Shown here: in pieces, positions 47,178 through 58,900 of the stretch
Position numbering within the stretch: position 1 is the stretch's first letter
How the letters are laid out: every line of letters begins with the position of its first letter
Source: Beta vulgaris subsp. vulgaris
Taxonomy: Eukaryota > Streptophyta > Magnoliopsida > Caryophyllales > Amaranthaceae
Direction of reading: 5' to 3'
Assembly (NCBI RefSeq): GCF_026745355.1
Contig: NC_079202.1
Span: 4,596,173-4,660,172 of the forward strand
Length of the DNA stretch: 64,000 bases
Notes under the pieces: generated by a model
Database searches by the model: none
What the model saw: the letters and a program-made list of their open reading frames with translations, nothing else
Told to the model about the DNA's origin: nothing
Translations under genes and position numbers: made by a program

Positions 47178-47273
47178 TTTTTTTTTTTTTGATAATTTGT
47201 AATTTCTCATTCATTTTCCAAAAGAGGATAGCACCCTCTATCAATAAACCAGGTATTCCCTTCAGCAAGGGAA
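47178..47273 (-). mobile_element. LINE 3' tail with poly-A (severely truncated)
   Basis: On the minus strand this reads a short sequence (CTCTTTTGGAAAATGAATGA...) ending in a run of 13 A (47178-47190 as T). That is the pattern of a plant LINE 3' end, here under 100 bp long. It joins MULE coding sequence on the left and the inverted duplication on the right. Confidence 0.65.
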
Positions 47274-47442
47274 ACTTTGAAGCCTAACCTGGGGAACATC
47301 TACAACTGTAAAGATGTATTGAGAAGCACTAGGGGAAAAAACATAAAGGGCTGCGCAGGAAGGGCTGCGCTTTTCGTAAAAGCGCAGCCCTACTAGTGAA
47401 GGGCTACGCTTATTTAAAAAAGCGCAGCCCTACTAAGCAGAA
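47274..47442 (-). repeat. Right arm of the 169-bp inverted duplication
   Basis: Inverted copy of 46786-46954, placed at the 5' side of the LINE tail. At 47443 it meets the interior of a MITE whose left half is missing, so sequence was lost here. Confidence 0.95.
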
Positions 47443-47722
47443 TATAAGAGAGATAGTAAAAAAATTTATTTATCTAAATAAATATTGTATGGGAAAAGAT
47501 GATTTTAGGAGAGAGAATGAAGAATAATTGGTAAAAGAGCATTAATTGTAACATTTTGGTTGAATAAACAAAGGAAAAAATAAAATTCACGAAGCAAATA
47601 AATGATGGGACACAGTTTTTCTAAACAAATTACGAAAAAATGTGGAGCTAAATATGGAAATGGGATCTATATTTTGGGACACCCAAAATGGAAATGGAAA
47701 CTATATTTTGGGGTGGAGGGAG
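47443..47722. mobile_element. Stowaway-like MITE, left part missing
   Basis: Right terminus ATTTTGGGGTGGAGGGAG followed by TA (47723-47724) is a Stowaway-type end; the internal GGACACCCAAAATGG repeats fit. The matching left terminus (CTCCCTCC...) is not found; the element begins abruptly at the inverted duplication. Confidence 0.6.
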
Positions 47723-47724
47723 TA

Positions 47725-48008
47725 TGTCATATTATATTTAACTTATATTTATGTATATGAAATTAATTGAACTTATGTGAATTTTTGTAGGCTTACTAAA
47801 TCTTATTAGTCCTTATTTGAACTTATTTGAGCTAGATCTTATGGTTTAAGAGTGTGAGACCTTATCTTTACTAAATGAACTTATATGAACTTATTAGACC
47901 TTATTGGAACTATTTTTTTTTCTAATAAGCACTGAACAAAAAATGAACATATTAGATCCATAGTATAAAATCTCAAAATCTTCAAAGAGATTAATCAAGA
48001 TAAGGTGG
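47725..48008. other. AT-rich spacer with TGAACTTAT repeats
   Basis: Several copies of GAACTTAT(A/T)TGAACTTATTAGACC-like sequence at 47760-47960, perhaps part of a small repeat. No gene seen. Ends with AAGATAAGGTG, the target site of the next element. Confidence 0.45.
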
Positions 48009-49005
48009 GAAATTGTTTTAATAATGCAACCTTTTAGCCATTTGCAACGAATAAGCTAACCATTTAGTTATTCCTAAATAATGCAAGCTTTATACCAAAA
48101 TTCCTACAACAAGTCAAATTGACTGGTAACTTGTGAAACAGGTTAAAAAAGGTTTGTAGAAATCTACAAAAGCTACTCACTCCTTCCTTCCTCACCCTAC
48201 TTCCCACCCCCATCTCCTTCCCCTTCCCTAGCCCCCGAAACAACCTTCACCACTGAAATAACCAAAATCGATCGAGAACCCACCCACCCCACCCCTTAAA
48301 CTACTAAAACCCATCCTTGAAACCACCAAAACCACCCACCCCACATTCCATTGCCATGACTGCCGGAGAGAGGAAGAGGAAAGAGAATTTGCGTGCGATC
48401 TCAGAGTTGACAACATCAAAAATTGAGTGTTTTGGGAATTTGAGAGAAGATGATGATTTCCTGGTGAAATGATAGAAATGGTCAAATGACGAATGAAGTG
48501 AGCTCTTCAGTGAAAGAGATAGAGGAAGGTGGTGATGGTGGTTCGTAAAAGAGGGAGAAACTAAGAAGGTGGTGATAGTGGGGGTGTTGGAGAAGGGCGA
48601 AAGTGAGAAGATGAGAGATTGGGTCTGCTCGTTCCATGAACTCCATTTTTCGGGGATGGGGGAGGGAAGAGGTGGTGACTTGGGGGTAGGGGACTAAGGG
48701 GAGGGGGGTTTTCCGGTGGGTAAGGTCGTAGGGGACTGGGGGTGGGGAAGCGTTCTTGTGGAGGGAGATAAGGAAGAGAGACAAAAAAAGATTTTTGTTT
48801 TTTTAATTCAACAAAAATTAAAAACTAACATATGAAGTTGTGACAAGTGTCCCGGGCAACTTGTTTATCAGGTTTCTATCCATTTAGAGAATTTTTTGTT
48901 AAAAATTGCATTATATAGGATTAACTAATAGGTTAGCTTATTTGTTACCAATGGTTAAAAGATTGCATTATTAAAATAAAAAAAATCCTTGTTTTTTTTA
49001 TTGAA
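48009..49005. mobile_element. TIR element upstream of the BAHD gene (probably MULE-type, non-autonomous)
   Basis: Long inverted repeats: TTTTAATAATGCAACC...AATAAGCTAACC near 48018-48110 match, in complement, 48890-48980. AAGATAAGGTG occurs on both sides (47998-48008, 49006-49016), an 11-bp candidate duplication. The tandem paralogue has a single AAGATAAGGTGG at the equivalent place (about 63575), which is the empty site. Length and duplication of 9-11 bp suggest a Mutator-type element. The interior (48170-48790) is CT- or GT-rich with no recognised domain. Confidence 0.72.
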
Positions 49006-49048
49006 AAGATAAGGTGAATAATTAGCGCCTTGAGATTGTTACTTCCAT

Positions 49049-49055
49049 TAGATAA
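49049..49055 (+). promoter_or_regulatory. Altered TATA box of BAHD gene 1
   Basis: TTAGATAAGG at 49048-49057 aligns with TTATATAAGG of the tandem paralogue (63625-63634) inside shared upstream sequence. One base differs (T to G), giving TAGATAA instead of TATATAA, 91 bp before the ATG. It may weaken or move transcription initiation; not proven. Confidence 0.6.
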
Positions 49056-49139
49056 GGGTCCAAGTACGAGGCTGTCAAAGATCCGGTTGAGCTTCTACTT
49101 AGAAGAACCAGAGTGTAAGATTTTATGCCACTAATTAAG

Positions 49140-52100
49140 ATGGAGTTTTCACCATTAACACAGATCTCAGAGTGTTTCATCAAACCAAAGCATGAAGTAG
49201 AAGAATCAAAGCAACCCTATCACTTATCTCCTTTCGACATATTACTTCTTTCTGGCCACTACCTTCAGAAGGGTCTCCTCTTCACAAAACCAAAACAAGA
49301 CGTCTTATCAATATCCTCCTCTATTGACAAACTCTTAGAAAGCCTTAAACACTCTCTTGCTCTCACTCTTGTCCATTTCTACCCACTTGCTGGTCAACTT
49401 AACACAATTGTCGACAATGATCATGGTCGTAGCTTGGTCTATGTCGATTGCAACAAGGGTCCTGGTGTGCGCTTTGTGCACGCTACGCTCGATAACACGA
49501 CATCAGATATCATCTCCCCGCCTCGCGTTCCTGCTGCGGTTAACACCTTCTTCGACCACAGCCATGGGGAAGTGAATTATGATGGGCATACCAGGCCGTT
49601 ATTGTCAATTCAAGTGACTGAGTTGATTGATGGCATATTTATAGGTTGTTCTATGAATCATGCTATTGTGGATGGGACCTCATTCTGGCATTTTTGGAAT
49701 GTCTGGTCTGATATACATCGAGCAAATAACGCTGTTATCACACGCCTACCGATTCATAAACGTTGGTTTCCTGATGGGTATAGCTCTAAAGATATGTATC
49801 TACCATTCATTGATCATAAAGAATTCATATACAGGTAGGTGTTTTCCAACTATATATCTTTGGTTCCCTATCCCAAATTTTGTTTTGTTTATATTATGGA
49901 CTGCCTATCATGAATTTTTAAATAAGTAGTTCATGAGAAGGGATTTAATGAAATAATCTTAGGGAATAAAAACTATATGCATTCCTAAGGGCTGTATATA
50001 AGAAGTTAAAAATGAAAATAAGTTGTATTAATTGATCATTTATTACATCGATTGATGCAAAATTTTTCCATAAATTCACAACTTTTTTCCACTTTTAAGG
50101 CTTTATTTGGGGAAACATTTTAGCTACCTTAAATGATAGGATGCTAACATATTTTAGGTGTTAAATGATTAGCAATGTTTGGGGAGCACCTAAAATAAAA
50201 TTTCAAGTGGCTAAAATGACTTAAATGATAAGTTAAAAAATTTACCTTTTCACAATCAGGTGACTAAAATTTTGAAAAATCTTTCCAAAATTTTGACAAC
50301 TAATTTTGCTAAAATAATTTATCAACTTAATCAACTAATTTTTGCCAAACAATTAAACTAATCAGTTACCTTATCAGTTTCAATTAACTTATCAGTATTA
50401 GTTTATTTTCACCTAGTAATACCAAACAGAGTCTAAGTAGTGTATTTTTGTCTTATATGCAACTCTAAGGACTGCATATAGCATAACCTATAATCTTATA
50501 CTATTTTTGTCAATGTGTTCTTTCTATTAGAGAATATTTATGATGCACAAATTCTAAGATGATAATGGTGCACAATAAATTATTAATACGTGTTTTGACT
50601 TTGTACAGTATTGCTATATTAAGTATGACCAAGATTTATTTACAAAAGCTTACAAATAATTTTACTACGTAAATTTTTTTGATTTGTTTATAATATTTAC
50701 ATTTACCAAATTTATATCAACTTCCTAAGAACTTTAGGAACAGATAATTGAAGATATTAAAGGTAGAGTCGCGCCTGATTATGAGTGTAAAAGTCAATTT
50801 GTTGAATTTACTAAAAATGGAAATAACTTGAAATATTGATATAATGAAGGTATATCTAATATATGATTCAGATAATATAAAGTATGGTATTCTTACTGTT
50901 AAAACTAAATTTCGCATATATTATTACGATCATCATCTATTTGCTTGGTTTAGTTAGGAGACTTAGGACCCCCAAATTTAAAATTCTAAATCCGCCCCTG
51001 ATAATGCTACTAGACCACAAGGGGAAAAAAGGGTACGTAAAAGGCAAACTTCAATCCTAAGGCTAAATAAAGTCAACGTTTGCTTAGACATAACATGTAC
51101 TTCCTCCGTTTCTAAATAAGTGCAACATAGAGAAGTGGCACACATACCAAGGAATCTAGAGAGAGAAAGTTAGGGACCACATTTAGAAGAGAGATTAGGC
51201 AATTTAATTAAATAAAACTCTTAACTAATTGCACCAACACTTTATGCCCCACCACTTTCCACATGCCATCCACCCCAACAATGCCACCAGCCCACCACCG
51301 AGTCAGCAGACCACCGCTACCACCACCGAAAAATCTCTTTCCCCTCCCCCACGTACCCCTTCCCACCGGATACCACCCTCCTCAAAACCTGCCCACTGCA
51401 AAACACCCTATCATCCCTCCCCCACCCCGGAAACCAACATTCCAGATGGAGAGAGAAAAACACATACAGAAGAACCACATAATCGAAACCTGGGTACGTT
51501 GAAGCAATGATGGAGAGAGAAAAATCGCATTCTAGGGCAAAGAGATAAATTTAGCATCCAAATCTGAGGGTAGCGATCGAGAATGAAGGTAAGTGCTTTA
51601 GGGTTCTTCGAGGTTTTAGATTTTAGGGTATTGCGATGTTCTTTGAGGTTTTAGGTTTTAGGGTTCTTCGATTTAAAATCGAAATTGTAGATTGTTGTCG
51701 TTGAGGTCATGTAGGACGATGAAGATGATTTCTTTGCTTAGTAAATTGAAGAGATTAGTTTCCACCATTGTTACTTTCTGCTTCTTCATTTTGAGAGAGA
51801 GAGGACTGGGCGTGGTGGCGGGTGGTGGTGTCGGATTGGTGGTGGTCGCATTGGTGGTGGTGACAGGTTGGTGGTGGTCGCATTGGTGGTGGTTGTAGGT
51901 TGGTGGTGGTCGGGTTGGTGGTGGTGGCAGGTTGGTGGTGGTGGCAGGTTGGTGGTGCAGAAGGAGGTTGGGTGGGTTGAGTGAAGAAGAGGGGGGTTGG
52001 ATGGGTTGAGTTGAGGAGAGAGAGGGGTTGGGTGGGTTGTTTAATTAATGTTGTTTAGATTGGTTAATGATAAATTAATTAAGTTGTTGAGTAAATTAAG

Positions 52101-52921
52101 TAATGGCATTTTTGTAAATAAAAGAAAAAAAATTTCCATTTTGAGCTATGTTGCACTTATTGTGACATTTCCTAAAATGGGAAATGTTGCACTTATTTTG
52201 AAACAGAGGAAGTATATCATTATTTTGTCAAAATTCCAGGTATGATCCACCTCAATTGGTAGGTAGATTCTTCCATTTCTCATTGGAGACAATAACAAAT
52301 CTCAAAGCCAGAGCTAATGAAGAAATTGGCAATACCAACAAGGTCTCCTCCTTTCAAGCTCTCATAGCATTTGTTTGGAGGTCTATCATACAAGCCAAAG
52401 GGTTAAACCCTAACCAACTAACACATTGCAAGTTAGCTGCAAACAACCGGACAAGATTAGAGCCTCCCTTGCCTGAAGAATACTTTGGCAACTTACTTTC
52501 AATCCTAGTATCAACTACCACAGTTGGCGAATTGCTCGAACAAAGCTTTGGGAAGACAGCCTTATCATTGCGCCAGTTAGTGGTAAATCATACAAACAAA
52601 GACGTGCACAATTTCGCACATTCATGGTTCAAGTCTCCTTTTAGCGCTAGATTTGATAGACTGTTGGTCAAGGAACCAAACAGTACACTGCATGTAGGAA
52701 GCTCGCCGCGATTTAACATATATGGGAATGAGTTTGCAGGAATTGGGAAACCAATTGCGGTTCGTAGTGGGGTTGCAAACAAGTTTGATGGGAAGCTGAA
52801 TTTGTACCCAGGAAATGAAGGAGGAGGAAGTGTAGATGTGGAAATATGTTTACCATGTGATTCCATGAGAGCACTTGAAGCTAACGAGGACTTCATGGCT
52901 GTTGTATCTTCTCCAAAATAA
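49140..52921 (+). CDS. BAHD acyltransferase, two exons, 458 aa
   Basis: Cytosolic acyl-CoA-dependent transferase that moves an acyl group to an alcohol or amine; substrate unknown. Exon 1 49140-49834, intron 49835-52239 (GTAGGT...TTCCAG), exon 2 52240-52921; the joined frame is open. HXXXD is HAIVD at residues 174-178 (CSMNHAIVDGTSFWHFW). The second family motif, DFGWG, is replaced by EFAGIG (396-401), with one extra residue, before KPIAVRSG. FYPLAGQL, ANKFDGK and EGGGS are typical of the clade around Arabidopsis At3g50280. The usual BAHD length is 430-460 aa. The start was set at 49140 because the paralogue's ATG aligns there; an in-frame ATG five codons upstream (49125) is absent from the paralogue. 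The single intron at this position is typical. Altered DFGWG could affect folding or CoA channel geometry; some members tolerate changes. It is the only intact complete gene in the window. Confidence 0.92.
51100..52212. mobile_element. Large Stowaway-like element in the BAHD intron
   Basis: Ends CTTCCTCCGTTTCTAAATAA and (complement) CTTCCTCTGTTTCAAAATAA, both followed by GTGCAACAT, flanked by TA (51098-51099, 52213-52214). The right end has an extra inverted-type copy of the terminus (52142-52180). At 1113 bp it is long for this class. Its interior includes CCACC-rich sequence (51240-51430) and a GGTGGTGGT minisatellite. Same terminal family as 8164-8423. The insertion stops 27 bp short of exon 2, leaving the acceptor intact. 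Confidence 0.78.
51810..51960 (+). repeat. GTTGGTGGTGGT minisatellite
   Basis: Irregular tandem units of about 18-30 bp based on GGTTGGTGGTGGTCGCATTGG, inside the intronic element. The open frame across it is a by-product of the repeat. Confidence 0.85.
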
Positions 52922-54172
52922 ATGACGTCGAGCTATTTTTCTGCAACATCCTCTACAGTATCGTCAGCGTAGTAGAGTTTAACCACCAAGTTGAGGATGG
53001 ATTGGTAAATCAAGCCGATGTTTTATGCATGGTCTACTATTACACATCTATCTTTGAAGACGTTTTACAACCATTACTAGTCTATTTTCATATTATTTGT
53101 GTACTTTCCTAATACAAATTTTAATTTACATGAGACATAAGATCTGTGTATAATAAGGTCTTGTGGCCAATGTATTGTCACTCAACCTTATCATCTAAGA
53201 ATGTATATTTATATTGTAAGCTTTTGATAAAGTGAGCCCTGGTTCTTCCCTTGAAGTGATTTTGTACACACGTTTTTCTTTTGGGGGGTGGGGGTGGGGG
53301 AAGGGTTGAGGAGATTGTAGAGCATTTTTCAAATGAGGAGGGTGATGGTTGTAAAGGCTACTACAAAATTTCGACATGCAAATTTATATTTTATAGTTAA
53401 GTGTATTGTACATGCTTTGAAGGTAGAGATGATTAAAGGGCATGCAGGTCACACTCAAGAAATTCAGCTCATTATGTTGGGCTGGCTGGTAAAAACTTTA
53501 GGCCAATTTTTAGAACCCAAAAACCGCTATTCTACGCCAAATATAGCATGCTTTTATGGCGAAAATCAGGTCGAGCCAAATTTCAAACTAAAAATCCAGT
53601 TTTGAGGTGTCGAAAGCTGGTCCAATAAAAAATCGAGCCTAGTTGGATCGGGCTTTAAAATTATACTACCCAAACCCACATTTTGGGGACCTTGATCAGC
53701 TCTAATCAAGGTTATCTCTTTTCTCATTGTTAATTTGTACTCATTTGTGGAGCTCCAAATAAGAAAAAAAAATTAAGAAATGCGTGAAAAAGTATGTTAT
53801 AAGTTTTTAACAACATTGTCTGGGAAGGATAGGCTACGAGATGATGGTGGTTGGTATGGGTAGTTGGCCAGCGAAGGGTGACAGGGCCGCGGAAGTTGAC
53901 AATGATGGTTGGTTGGCAATGGCAGTGGAGCTAACAGTTGGTGGTGATGATGTTGACTATGGTGGCTAGCGAAAGATAGAGAATATTTATGGAAAATTAT
54001 CAAATTACCGTTCTCGTTTAGGAAACTCGTCATATACCTTATAATTTGATTTTTTTCCCTCTATATAGCCTTACTACTGATGGAACATTAACACTATTCA
54101 AGTCTTTTTCTCTCTCCTCCCACCTTCGTCTACTGATGACATTATAAACCTTCAAACTTTCTCTCTTCTCCC
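52922..54172. other. 3' flank of BAHD gene 1 and spacer
   Basis: Holds the presumed 3' UTR; AATACAAA and AATAAGG-like signals lie near 53110-53155. A G-rich stretch (TTTTGGGGGGTGGGGGTGGG) is at 53279-53300. No further gene or recognisable element; short frames lack domains. Confidence 0.45.
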
Positions 54173-54180
54173 ATCTCCAT

Positions 54181-54589
54181 TAGAGCTAGAAATGGGTCGG
54201 ACCGGCACGAGGGCCAACTCGGCACGGCATGATTTGAGCCCGGCCTAGCACGAGCCCGCTATGAGCACGGCACGGCACGTCGACACGAGTGGTGGGTCGT
54301 GGGCCATGCATGAACAACATTCTAAAAGTTTGGCACGAACCCGGCATGAGCACGACGGGCCAGCCCACAAGTTGGCACGCTTATTTTGGTTAAAATTTCA
54401 TAATATTGAAAAATTTGTATAAGGCACGATGGCACGGCACGGCACGTGGGCCGGGTCGTGCATGGGCCTTAGATTTTACAACTTGGCACGAGCCCGGCAC
54501 GACACGTTATGGCACGAGGCACGCGGGCTTGGCACGTGGCACGCGGGCTTGGCACGTGGCCGTCACGGCACGACCCGTGCCCACCTCTA
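54181..54589. mobile_element. hAT-like MITE rich in GGCACG
   Basis: Right end complement TAGAGGTGGGCACGGGTCG and left end TAGAGCTAGAAATGGGTCGG form degenerate inverted repeats. ATCTCCAT (54173-54180) and ATCTCCAC (54590-54597) are 8-bp flanking repeats with 7 matches. The 409-bp interior consists of GGCACGAGCCCGGCACG-type repeats, strikingly GC-rich against AT-rich surroundings. Confidence 0.78.
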
Positions 54590-54842
54590 ATCTCCACGCA
54601 TACATTTCTCTTTCCTCCCCTCTTCATTTTCATTTTATCGTGCATACCTTAAAATTTTGAATTCATCTTCTCTAATTTCTCAATCAAAGGGTTAAGACCC
54701 ATAAAATCCTCTTTTTCTGCATCTTTCCATCCAATCTTCATCTTCATCTTCACCTTCACCTTCACCTTCCTCCATATAAATCAATCAATCTCCCACCAAC
54801 TTTGTTCTTGTCTCACTAGATCTTGCCTTTAATTTGTTTTGC

Positions 54843-54958
54843 TTTGTACTCCACTATTTAACATAATAATAATCGAAAAATAAGAATAAGTAGCACTTTC
54901 TTTGTACTCCACTATTTAACATAATAATAATCGAAAAATAAGAATAAGTAGCACTTTC
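54843..54958. repeat. Perfect 58-bp tandem duplication
   Basis: Units 54843-54900 and 54901-54958 are identical by eye (each begins TTTGTACTCCACTATTTAAC). Two copies only; a recent local duplication. Confidence 0.95.
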
Positions 54959-55339
54959 TAGGCAAAGTTTTTTTTACAACGAGAAATCGTGAATTAATGA
55001 AAAGAGGAAGTATAGCCTAATGCTAATACAACGAAAACTAAACGAAACTAACAAACCTAAATGAGATTTATGAGCTCGTACAATCCATCTAAAAAAAAGA
55101 TAAGTAAAAAAACAAAACAATCTCATTTAGGAAGGGAAGCGTTGCTAGCTGGTCAGATCCTATTATGGTAAAGGCAAACGTCGGACGACTAATGAAGATG
55201 GTAGAAGAAGCGGATGGCGTTTACGATCTGAACAACATACGCTCGCCGCATGAGTAATCCCAACAAACTCCTATCATTTGGGATTATGGGCTCATGATCT
55301 TTTGAGAACTCACATTGATGTTTATTATAACAATCATAT
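54959..55339. other. Spacer left of COP3
   Basis: AT-rich to about 55130, then about 200 bp of more balanced composition (55140-55300) that could be a fragment of an older element; nothing identified. Confidence 0.35.
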
Positions 55340-55833
55340 TGTTATAACGGATGACGTGAAAGAGAAACAAATATTGAATGCAAAAACTATAAAATCAGAC
55401 AACAGATTTACGTGGTTCACCAATTTGGCTACATCAACGGCAGAGAGAGGGAGAATATTATATTATGAGAAGAAACCAGATTACAGAGAGAAAATAGTGT
55501 TTTTCGTAGTTAAAACCCTAAGATATAAATAAACTATTTATACCCCCGTTCAAAAAATGCGTTTCCGCGTTATCGGGTAGCCGCCCGATCGGGCGGTTTT
55601 TACTTCTTCCAGACTTTGTTGCGCACCCGATTGGGCGCGATCGCCCGAGTTGTTGTTCGGTGTCTCGCCCGATTGGGTGATCAAGCCCGATGAGATCAGG
55701 CGAACTCTTTTCACTCTAATTCTCAGCGCAGTTGCGGGCCCAATCGGGCGGCCTTGCCCGACCATATCGGGCGGTACCCCGAAACCCACTTTTGACGCAT
55801 TTCGTCGAACACATTCAAGGCATAAATTTTAAA
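55340..55833 (-). repeat. COP3 3' LTR (minus-strand sense)
   Basis: Its minus-strand start is degenerate (TTTAAAATTTATGCC against TGTAGAAGTTATGCC in the other LTR). It contains about seven GCCCGATCGGGC-like palindromes between 55580 and 55790. Confidence 0.88.
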
Positions 55834-55984
55834 AATCTCCACCTTGACTTGAATCCTCTCACAATAACCAGAAAACAAGATGCATTGATCACAATGCCCA
55901 GAATCTCCCAAACACCAGATTTGGCCCAAGAAGATAACCAGACCAGATTAGTCCCTAAGGACCCAGAATTGCCCAAGAGGGCAA

Positions 55985-58900
55985 CTAACAATCACGAATA
56001 TTGTAAGTCCAACAATGTTGGAACTTACTCTGCGGAACCGGCTTGGTGAACATATCAGCAGGATTATCAGCAGTTCCTACCTTCTTCACCTTAATCCTTG
56101 TCTCACTCCTCAGAAAATGATATCTGACATCAATATGCTTAGTCCTCTCATGATGGACTTGATCCTTTGCTAGACATATTGCACTTAACTGTCACAGAAC
56201 ACAGTTGCTTGATCATGATGTAGACCCAAATCACTGATTAACCCCTTTAACCAGATTCCCTCCTTAGCTGCTTCTGTCAAGGCCATATACTCTGCCTCAG
56301 TAGTAGACAAAGTTACAGTAGGTTGTAAAGTTGCTTTCCAACTCACCACAGAACCACCAAGAGTAAACACATATCCAGTCATAGACCTTCTACCATCTAC
56401 ATCTCCAGCATAATCAGAATCAGAATATCCTGCAACTAAGCAAGCCATATCACCTCCATAAATGAGACCAATATCTGACGTACCTCTAAGTACCAAAAAT
56501 CCTCTTGACTGCCTGCCAATGCTCCTTACCAGGATCACCCATGAACCTACTAACCACACTGACTGCATGTGCAAGATCCGGCCTAGTGCAAACCATAGCA
56601 TACATCAGACTCCCTACTGCACTAGCATACGGAACCCGACTCATGTACTCCTTCTCCTCAGCCGACTTAGGTGCAAAAGCCACAGACAAATGACTATTCG
56701 AAGCACTTGGAGTATCTATAGGTTTTGCTGTTGACATGCCAAACCTTGACAATATCTTCTCAATATAACCCTTCTGTGACAAGAAAAGTTTCTTCTGAGT
56801 CCTATCCCTATAAATTTCCATCCCCAAAATCTTCCTTGCTGCACCCAAACCCACAAAAGCACTGAGAAGTTCCTTCAATTTCTGAACATCTGACTTGTTC
56901 CTGGCAGCTATCAACATATCATCCACATATAGCACTAAGTAGATAAAAGACCCATCTGTCAGCTTGTTATGATACACACAACAATCATATGAGCTCCTGT
57001 TGTAGCCTAGCTTCATCATATAGCTATCAAACTTCTTGTACCATTGCCTTGGAGACTGCTTTAGCCCATATAAGGACTTCTTCAACTTGCAAACACTGTT
57101 TTCTTTTCCTGGAACCTGAAACCATCTGGTTGAGCCATATATATCTCCTCCTCCAACTCTCCATGTAAGAAAGCTGTTTTTACATCTAGCTGCTCAAGCT
57201 CAAAATCCTGATGTGCAACTATCGCTAGTAGCACCCTGATGGAAGTATGTCTGACTACAGGCGAAAAAATCTCATTATAGTCTACACCCTCCCTTTGTGT
57301 GAACCCTCTTGCAACCAGTCGAGCCTTATACTTGACCCCTTCTTCAGATGTCATCCCCTCCTTTTTCTTGAAAACCCATTTACAAGTAACAATTTTTCTC
57401 CCTGAAGGCTTAGACACAAGCTCCCAAGTCTCGTTCTTATGAAGTGACTCCATCTCTTCCCCCATTGCAGCAAGCCAATGGGTAGACTCCGTACATGTAA
57501 CTGCTTTCCTATAGGTTGATGGTCATAGACATCCACCTCTTCAGCAACCTGCAGTGCATAAGCTACCATATCTTCAAACCCATATCTAGTTGGAGGTTTA
57601 CCAAAATTTGTCCTTATAGGACGTTCCCTGCCAGGCTAGGCGCCTCCTCACTAGGCGTCGAAGATGATGGTTCTTCAGAACCAATGTGTTGATGACATCA
57701 CTCTCATCATGAGTGACTTGCTGCTCCACCTGTTTATCAACACTACTACTATCTGATACCTCAATGGACATCATGAGAATTAAACATAGAATTTTCATCA
57801 AAGACTACATTTCTACTAAGTATAACCCTTTCCTCAGATGGAGACCAGATTCTATAACCCTTAACTCCATCTCCATAACCCACAAACACTCCCCTTTTAG
57901 CCCTTGGTTCTAGTTTTCCTTCATTCACATGATAGTAGACATTACAACCAAAAACTCGCAAATCTGAGTAATCTGCAGGCTTACCTGACCACATCTCATA
58001 TGGTGTTTTGAGATTGATCCCAGAATGAGGTCCACGATTTATCAAATAACATGCTGTATTGACAGCTTCTCCCCAGAACCTTCATTAGAGAGCATGCACC
58101 GAGCTCTCTCCAGAAGTGTCTGATTCATTCTTTCTGCTATACCATTCTGCTGTGGTGTATTTACAGTGTGATGCCTAGCAATCCCTTCATTTTACAGAAC
58201 TCATTGAACTCAGACAAACAAAATTCCAGACCATTATCAGTTCGTAGCCTTTTGATCTTCTTCCCAGTTTGATTTTCCACTAATGCCTTCCACTGCTTAA
58301 AATTCTTGAAAGCTTCACCTTTTGACTTCATGATAATCAACCAAGTCATTCTTGAATAATCATCTATGAAAGAAACAAAATACCTGTGACCTCTTAAAGA
58401 CTCCACGCGTGAAGGACCCCAACAATCAGAGTGGATATAATCCAGAGTACCTTTTGTTCTATGAATGCCCTTAGGAAACTTGCTACGATGTAATTTCCTA
58501 AGAACACAATGCTCACAAAACTCCAGGTTTGTGACCTTATGGCCACACAGAAGATCTGCCTTGGAGAGGATTTGCATTCCTCTCTCACTCATATGACCAA
58601 GTCTCATGTGCCATAGCTTGGTCATATCCCCTTCTGAACCTCAGACGATGCAATAGAAGCTGAACCTGAGATAGTAGAACCCTGCAGAACATACAAAGTA
58701 CCACGCTTGACCCCCTTCAAAACCTCCTTTGAACCCTTGCAGACACACACAATTCCACCACTCCCTCTGAAACTGAAACCCTTACTGTCTAGTAGACTAA
58801 GTGAAATCAGATTGTTGGTCATCTGTGGAACATGCTAACATTTTTCAAAGTATAGAAATATCATCATGAGTCCGGATCTTGATAGAGCCTATTCCAACTA

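Noticed and set aside
1..47442. Regularly spaced inverted repeats considered as a CRISPR-like array
   Set aside because: Motifs alternate in orientation, spacing is irregular, they mark both ends of transposons and the DNA is plant.
48228..48784. Two minus-strand frames (85 and 100 codons)
   Set aside because: Located inside the TIR element, proline/serine-rich from CCACC repeats, no domain.
49125..49139. Upstream in-frame ATG as start of BAHD gene 1
   Set aside because: The paralogue lacks it while conserving the ATG at 49140; it would add only MPLIK.
53797..54033. Minus-strand frame with HHSQHHHHQ
   Set aside because: Short low-complexity reading of GATGGTGGT-type sequence; no further evidence.
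54186..54660. Arginine/histidine-rich frames on both strands
   Set aside because: By-product of GGCACG repeats in an hAT-like MITE.
55550..55832. Frames over the GCCCGATCGGGC region
   Set aside because: Palindromic LTR sequence gives open frames on both strands; it is LTR, not coding.
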